Shown here: one piece after another, positions 60,701-64,000 of the stretch
How the letters are laid out: every line of letters begins with the position of its first letter
How positions within the stretch are numbered: the stretch's first letter is position 1
Assembly: GCA_040386075.1 (NCBI GenBank)
Contig: JAZKGE010000034.1
Span: 104,954 to 168,953, forward strand
Length of the DNA stretch: 64,000 nucleotides
Source: UBA4416 sp040386075
GTDB lineage: Bacteria; Bacteroidota; Bacteroidia; B-17B0; Aurantibacillaceae
Direction of reading: 5' to 3'
Notes under the pieces: generated by a model
Databases searched by the model: none
Told to the model about the DNA's origin: nothing
What the model saw: the letters and a program-made list of their open reading frames with translations, nothing else
Program-made: the position numbers and the translations under genes

Positions 60701-62823
60701 GTTGATGAAGTAGCCGTCCAGGTCCACGATGTTGGAGCGTTTAATGATTGATCTGTTAATTGCATGCTTGATGAAGTACATGGGTTTGAAGAAGCTACAC
60801 TGAAGTTTGAAATCGGCCCAGCAGACGGTGCCGGAGCAATAGTTAAAACCCCGTTATTCAGATCATAAAAAATGTTTCCTGCACCACGCACCATATAACG
60901 TCCTGTTGTGGTAGTTACTGATGGAACAGTTATAACCCTGTTTCCATTATTAGGAACATTGCTTGCTAATGTGATAGGGTAGGTATATCCACCGTCGGTA
61001 GATAAGAAAATGTTCACACTGGGCGTACTTACAGGTGCAACTGATGTACCGGCTACTGCCCATGTAATGGTTTGTGTGGTTGCCGCCGTCCAGGTTGTAG
61101 CTGTATTCTGAGATGTTACAGAAAATGGGCCTGCTGCTGCACTGGTAGTTACTTTCATTAGATCAGAGGCGGTTTGTCCGCCACCTACATGATTATCCCT
61201 TACAATAAATGAGAAATTCATGGTTCGCGCAACGGATGGTGTTTTCTCCCAGGTAGAATTAAGTGTATTTGATATTACCGTTGCCAGGGCCGGCATGTAT
61301 CTGTTTGGCGAAATGGTGGGTGAAATAGAACGGTATAATGGCCCTACACTATAGGTTGAAAGTGGTGCGGCGCTTCCCGGAGACTGCGTTGGATCGTTCT
61401 GGCTCCAGTTGTAAGTTAATGAGCTCATTCCATTTGCATCAGTTGCTGTTCCTTCTAAAATGTATGCGGTAGAAATTGGAACCGTATAATCTAATCCTGC
61501 ACTTGCTGTCGGTGGTGAATTTGTTAAAGTGGTAATCGCCGCGCAGGAACTGCTGTTCCCGGTTTTGATGTTGTTGCTGATGTCTCTTACATTCACATAA
61601 TTAAAATCATCATGGCTGTTTGCCTGTACGTTTGAAGAGCAGATGCCTGCATAGCCCATGATGGAACTACCGCTGGCCGGTTCTACTTCTGTTGTTCCAT
61701 TACCGCTTCTGCTGCATGTGTTCATTACATGGTACCCGCCAAACTGGTGGCCCATTTCGTGTGCTACATAATCAATATCAAATGCATCACCGGTTGGATT
61801 TGCACGCCCTGTATAACCTCTTCCTTTATGAGTGCCGGTTTGCGAAGTGCTCATACATACACATGATAAGCATCCGGCGTTACCACCGCCGGTTGTGTTA
61901 AAGTTATGGCCAATGTCGTAATTTGCAACTCCGATATTGGCATCAATAGTTTGTGCTGTTTTAGTATTCCATTCATTGCTCCATGGGTCAGCTGCTGTAC
62001 TTCCTAAATAGATCACCAGATCATTATTAGGAATGAATACCATTTTAATAGCAAGATCTCTTTCGTATACACCATTTACACGATTCATCGTAATGGTCAT
62101 TTGCGCCTGGATATTAGCTTTTTGTTGCGCTACGGTACCAGTTCCTGCAAAAATATTTCCATATTCAGCAGTACAGGATTGAGCCAAACGGTAGGTTCTT
62201 AATTTTTGATCGTTGATATTCTGTACGGTCATGTTTCCGTCGCCACTCATTTTTTGTATGGAGGGTAAAGCAACGTCATCGTCGGTTAAACAAGCAAAAG
62301 TTTGTGGGTCGGCTCCCAATGCGGCTCTGTCATATACTATATAGGTAGCAAGGTCGCTTGTATATGGATCAATGAATACAGTACTTTTAATGCCTGACAA
62401 AGACATACTGTGTAATCCAAACTGCGTTACACTAAAGCGCATGGTTGCGGTTGGGTCATCAATGCCTTGTGCGGCGTATGTTTTGATCATCGGGAATTTT
62501 GCTTCCAGGATAGGATCCATGATCGAAGATTCATAAACATTGAATTTTTCATATTGACCATCAGCATTAGGAAATTCTAAAACTAAAGGCGGATTACCCG
62601 AAAATAAAACCGGTGCGTTTACAAGTTGCGCCTGTAATGCAGTTAGGTTTAGCTGAAATAAATAATATTTAGAAGGAAACGAACTTCTGTTCACTTTATC
62701 CCCTTCAACTTGCGTGTTTAATAATTTGTTCCATAAGCCATCCGAAGAGCTTTGCGCAAGTGCGCTTGAAATGATCAACGTTGTGATAAGCGTTAATGTT
62801 GTTCTCAAATAAATTTGTTTCAT
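57787..62823 (-). CDS. Giant secreted metalloprotease with eleven Ig-like modules and T9SS sorting domain
   Basis: 1678 residues. Signal peptide MKQIYLRTTLTLITTLIISS; a non-repeated N-terminal region to about 200; a reprolysin-like zinc protease domain with VAHEMGHQFGGYH (about 352-364) and a SIMGYAGIC Met-turn; a beta-sandwich stretch; a PKD domain (MQLTDQSLNAPTSWTWTATS); eleven ~69-residue Ig-like modules of the CSGNSAALTASGAT type; a last Ig-like domain; and a type A T9SS sorting domain (IVYPNPTNGNFTIDFRSH ... RVIKE). Substrate unknown. It shares the Ig module family with the proteins at 1-2932 and 11158-15921. Confidence 0.92.
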   Translation of the reverse strand: MKQIYLRTTLTLITTLIISSALAQSSSDGLWNKLLNTQVEGDKVNRSSFPSKYYLFQLNLTALQAQLVNAPVLFSGNPPLVLEFPNADGQYEKFNVYESSIMDPILEAKFPMIKTYAAQGIDDPTATMRFSVTQFGLHSMSLSGIKSTVFIDPYTSDLATYIVYDRAALGADPQTFACLTDDDVALPSIQKMSGDGNMTVQNINDQKLRTYRLAQSCTAEYGNIFAGTGTVAQQKANIQAQMTITMNRVNGVYERDLAIKMVFIPNNDLVIYLGSTAADPWSNEWNTKTAQTIDANIGVANYDIGHNFNTTGGGNAGCLSCVCMSTSQTGTHKGRGYTGRANPTGDAFDIDYVAHEMGHQFGGYHVMNTCSRSGNGTTEVEPASGSSIMGYAGICSSNVQANSHDDFNYVNVRDISNNIKTGNSSSCAAITTLTNSPPTASAGLDYTVPISTAYILEGTATDANGMSSLTYNWSQNDPTQSPGSAAPLSTYSVGPLYRSISPTISPNRYMPALATVISNTLNSTWEKTPSVARTMNFSFIVRDNHVGGGQTASDLMKVTTSAAAGPFSVTSQNTATTWTAATTQTITWAVAGTSVAPVSTPSVNIFLSTDGGYTYPITLASNVPNNGNRVITVPSVTTTTGRYMVRGAGNIFYDLNNGVLTIAPAPSAGPISNFSVASSNPCTSSSMQLTDQSLNAPTSWTWTATSSTGVTFSNANAQNPTVTFANAGTYTISLIAKNTSGQNTSIKTVTVIATPTVAVNSSTMCSGNSAVLTASGATTYNWSTSASTASISVSPATTTNYTVTGTSNGCTNTKVATVNVNTTPTVAVNNSTICSGNSAALTANGATTYSWSTSASTASISVSPATTTNYTVTGTSNGCTNTKVATVNVNATPTVAVNNSTICSGNSAALTANGATTYSWSTSALTASISVSPATTTSYTVTGTSNGCTNTKIATVNVNTAPTVAVNNSTICSGNSVALTASGATSYSWSTSASTASISVTPTITSSYVVTGTSNGCVNTKTATVTVNTLPNVAVSSATICSGSTGTLSASGASTYTWNTGATGASLPVSPASTTNYTVTGTSAAGCVKTSTASVTVGSAPSIAVNSPSICSGVTTTVTASGVTTYTWNTGSNNASISVSPTSTTIYTISGNLVGCGTTATNTVAVNVTANPTVSVNSTTICSGNSAALIASGATTYSWSTSASTTSISVSPATTTSYTVTGTSNGCVNSKIATVNVNTTPTVSVNSSTICSGNSAALTASGATSYSWSTSASTASISVSPATTTSYTVTGTSNGCTGSNVSNVVVKTTPTVSVNSSTICSGNSAVLMASGATSYSWSTSASTASVSVSPTTSISYTVTGTTNGCTNTKVSNVTVKTTPTVSVNSSTICSGNFAALTASGATTYSWSTSAPTASISVSPSSTTNYTVTGTTNGCTNTKVATVNVNTTPTVSVISSTICSGNFAALTASGATTYSWSTSASTASISVSPATTTSYTVTGTTNGCFDSQLATVSVNNLPNVTLSGLSGPLCINNAAVVLTGSPSGGTYSGAGVSGSNFDPAASGVGTFTVNYSYTDVNSCSAVASESVDVNTCTGITEATSSNSFIVYPNPTNGNFTIDFRSHTVENGSLEVFDAIGKLVLAEIISSNSTTISFNHFAKGIYSVRIKNNGSYFVTRVIKE
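58275..60564 (-). repeat. Eleven tandem Ig-like coding repeats, about 208 bases each
   Basis: All eleven modules share the CSG-x-T-ASGAT core. Modules 1-4 and 7-11 are very similar at protein level; 5 and 6 are more diverged and lie between two more homogenised blocks. This makes the region prone to recombination and to assembly collapse. Confidence 0.88.
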
Positions 62824-63010
62824 AGTTGTTGTGTTTGGTCAAAAGATGAAATAGTAGTGGAGTGCCTGTAAATGATTTTTAATTTTCATTTATACACAAG
62901 TATAAGATATGAAACTGTAGATTTTATGGAATAGAAAAATTATTTACCGCTTTCTTTTGAATTTAACAAATTACTCTGTAATGGCTCATTGCAGTCGATT
63001 TGGTTTATAT

Positions 63011-63037
63011 AAAAAAAGCAGCCATTTAGGCTGCTTT
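63011..63037 (-). terminator. Rho-independent terminator of the DUF4142 gene
   Basis: 9-bp stem AAAGCAGCC/GGCTGCTTT with an ATTTA loop; T run on the reverse strand. It lies 21 bases after the stop of the lipoprotein gene. The remaining 62824-63010 shows nothing. Confidence 0.82.
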
Positions 63038-63058
63038 AAAAAATTATATGATAATAGT

Positions 63059-63628
63059 TTATTTTCTGTCTTTGATTGCATCCTGTGTCATGATCACCAT
63101 ATCCAAATGAGAACGCACCTCGGCCACATTCATGGCAGCCCACATTTTAATTTCTGTATCTTCACATTTTTCTGAGGTTTTCTCATAAAAGTCTAAAGCT
63201 TTTTCATGTTTGTCCTTCATTCTTTCTACAAAAGCTTTATCATAGTCTAAACCTTTTTTGTCAGTTAGTTTTTCAATATCTTTTCTTTGTTCTTCTGAAA
63301 TATCTGAAGGCAGAGCTACTTGTTTTGAGTCTGCAAGCCCTTTAATATCAGCATTCATTTTTGAATGAGCTTCTACCAGCATGGCACTTAATTTTTTTAC
63401 TTCATCTGTCACTGCATTTGTAGAAGCACTTTCTGCAGATCTTATTTCAAATAAATTAGAAGCATATGCTTCAACTAATTTATCAGCTTCTTTTTCGCCC
63501 TGGCGATCAAAATTTTCTTTGTTGATTTCTTCTGCTACTTCTTTCGAATCTTTTGTGTCGTTGCAGGATACTGCAATGGTCATAAGGCATACTGCCACTG
63601 GAATGCTTAATTTTTTTAATGAGATCAT
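63059..63628 (-). CDS. DUF4142 family lipoprotein
   Basis: 189 residues from ATG 63628, which gives a lipoprotein signal (MISLKKLSIPVAVCLMTIAV, then SCNDTKD with Cys21 or so at the lipobox). The helical body has paired motifs EAYASNLFEIRSAESAS and the helix-rich DUF4142 pattern with several conserved positions (EVKKLSAMLVEAHSKMNADI). Function unknown; DUF4142 proteins look like ferritin-like four-helix bundles at the envelope. Strong terminator downstream. Confidence 0.85.
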   Translation of the reverse strand: MISLKKLSIPVAVCLMTIAVSCNDTKDSKEVAEEINKENFDRQGEKEADKLVEAYASNLFEIRSAESASTNAVTDEVKKLSAMLVEAHSKMNADIKGLADSKQVALPSDISEEQRKDIEKLTDKKGLDYDKAFVERMKDKHEKALDFYEKTSEKCEDTEIKMWAAMNVAEVRSHLDMVIMTQDAIKDRK

Positions 63629-63710
63629 GTTTTTATGTTTTAATGGATTAATTGTTTGGTGTTCTACATTATATAATTGTGCCAATACATAAGGATCATT
63701 TATTTAAACA

Positions 63711-63744
63711 AAAGGCCTTCCCAAACTGAGTTGGAAAGGCCTTT
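63711..63744 (-). terminator. Rho-independent terminator
   Basis: Stem AAAGGCCTT-x-CCAA/TTGG-x-AAGGCCTTT with one mismatch and a 6-base loop, 23 bases after the stop of the low-complexity gene on the reverse strand. The T run downstream is broken (TTTGTTT). Confidence 0.7.
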
Positions 63745-63767
63745 GTCAGGAAAAAATAATGGCGAAA

Positions 63768-64000
63768 CTATTTTTTACTTTTTTTTCTTTTATCTGAACG
63801 TTCAGATCCCTGAAAGGATTCAAAGCGATCATTATGCCTTCCTGAAAATTCATCTTGTCCACGTTCATATCCACGATATGAATCGTTTCCGTATCCTGAA
63901 TTTCCTTGTGAACGTCTTGATGTATAATCATCATCTTCGTAATTCGCTTGCCCGAACGATGGATTTTCGTATCCATATGAATTTGATGAATCATAACCAT
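63768..64000 (-). CDS. C-terminal end of a Gly/Ser/Tyr/Arg-rich low-complexity protein (runs off the right edge)
   Basis: The reverse frame ending at TAG 63768-63770 reads GYDSSNSYGYENPSFGQANY, then EDDDYTSRRSQGNSGYGNDS, YRGYERGQDEFSGRHNDRFE and a basic tail ERSDKRKKSKK. This biased composition is coherent over the 76 visible residues. A longer-looking open frame on the same strand gives a His/Met/Ile-rich product and is probably a shadow. N-terminus is outside the window; no domain can be named. Such Gly/Arg/Tyr-rich tails are seen in Bacteroidota stress proteins and RNA-binding proteins. Confidence 0.7.
   Translation of the reverse strand, partial: GYDSSNSYGYENPSFGQANYEDDDYTSRRSQGNSGYGNDSYRGYERGQDEFSGRHNDRFESFQGSERSDKRKKSKK

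Noticed and set aside
62957..63175. Short forward frame across the DUF4142 gene
   Set aside because: It is antisense to a conserved gene and includes its terminator.
63746..64000. An 84-codon reverse frame rich in His, Met and Ile
   Set aside because: The other reverse frame gives a coherent Gly/Ser/Tyr/Arg-rich sequence with a stop at 63768, so the former is a shadow.

Overview
The window looks like a chromosomal segment of a low-GC Bacteroidota bacterium, most likely a Flavobacteriales-like lineage. The run of ten Ns at 39330-39339 shows it comes from a draft or metagenome assembly. Evidence for Bacteroidota: giant secreted proteins ending in type IX secretion (T9SS) sorting domains, a 288-residue primary sigma factor, a ~1100-residue SecA, an IPExxxVDY-type protein, DUF2480, an HU-CCDC81/SPOR protein, a bacilliredoxin, no obvious Shine-Dalgarno sequences, and nine TAnnTTTG promoter boxes placed just upstream of starts. 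No tRNA, rRNA, CRISPR array, transposase or phage gene was seen. Layout: 1-2932 is the N-terminal part of a giant secreted repeat protein (reverse strand), preceded by a small secreted protein. secA follows (3613-6924). 7324-11089 is a LytS/LytTR-type two-component pair with a periplasmic beta-propeller sensor. 11158-15921 is a secreted metzincin-like protease with seven Ig-like modules. 16115-17464 is a PIN-PhoH ATPase. 17555-20267 is a divergent module: two envelope genes face a DNA-binding regulator across four copies of a 15-bp site. 20268-29725 holds housekeeping and redox genes: YbaB, an rRNA cytosine methyltransferase, RecX, HemW, Ung, a 43-residue lipoprotein with a bacilliredoxin, OsmC and LipA. 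29832-34654 holds two membrane proteins and a RimK-like ligase cassette (ATP-grasp ligase, DTGA protease-like protein, zinc amidohydrolase). 34830-42118 holds surface and T9SS-related proteins, including one interrupted by the assembly gap that carries two S74 (endosialidase-chaperone) modules before its sorting domain. 42513-51252 mixes metabolism (a flavin oxidoreductase, AroA, FabI), an Fe-S assembly-type gene and envelope proteins. 51320-57715 holds an LtaS-like sulfatase-fold protein, RecN, the primary sigma factor, Rpe and SodA. 57787-62823 is a second giant secreted metalloprotease with eleven Ig-like modules. The window ends with a DUF4142 lipoprotein and the tail of a low-complexity protein. 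The intergenic DNA is the least ordinary part. One repeat family has three diverged copies that keep the same fold (an outer stem enclosing two hairpins). Four other inverted-repeat types occur. A short transcript candidate at 42268-42343 has its own promoter box and terminator. Behind the sigma factor gene there are two similar tandem units, each a hairpin, an AU-rich linker and a terminator. Several genes start only 4-7 bases after a promoter box, so their mRNAs may be leaderless. All functional calls rest on reading the sequence and on general knowledge of the families; no database search was run.
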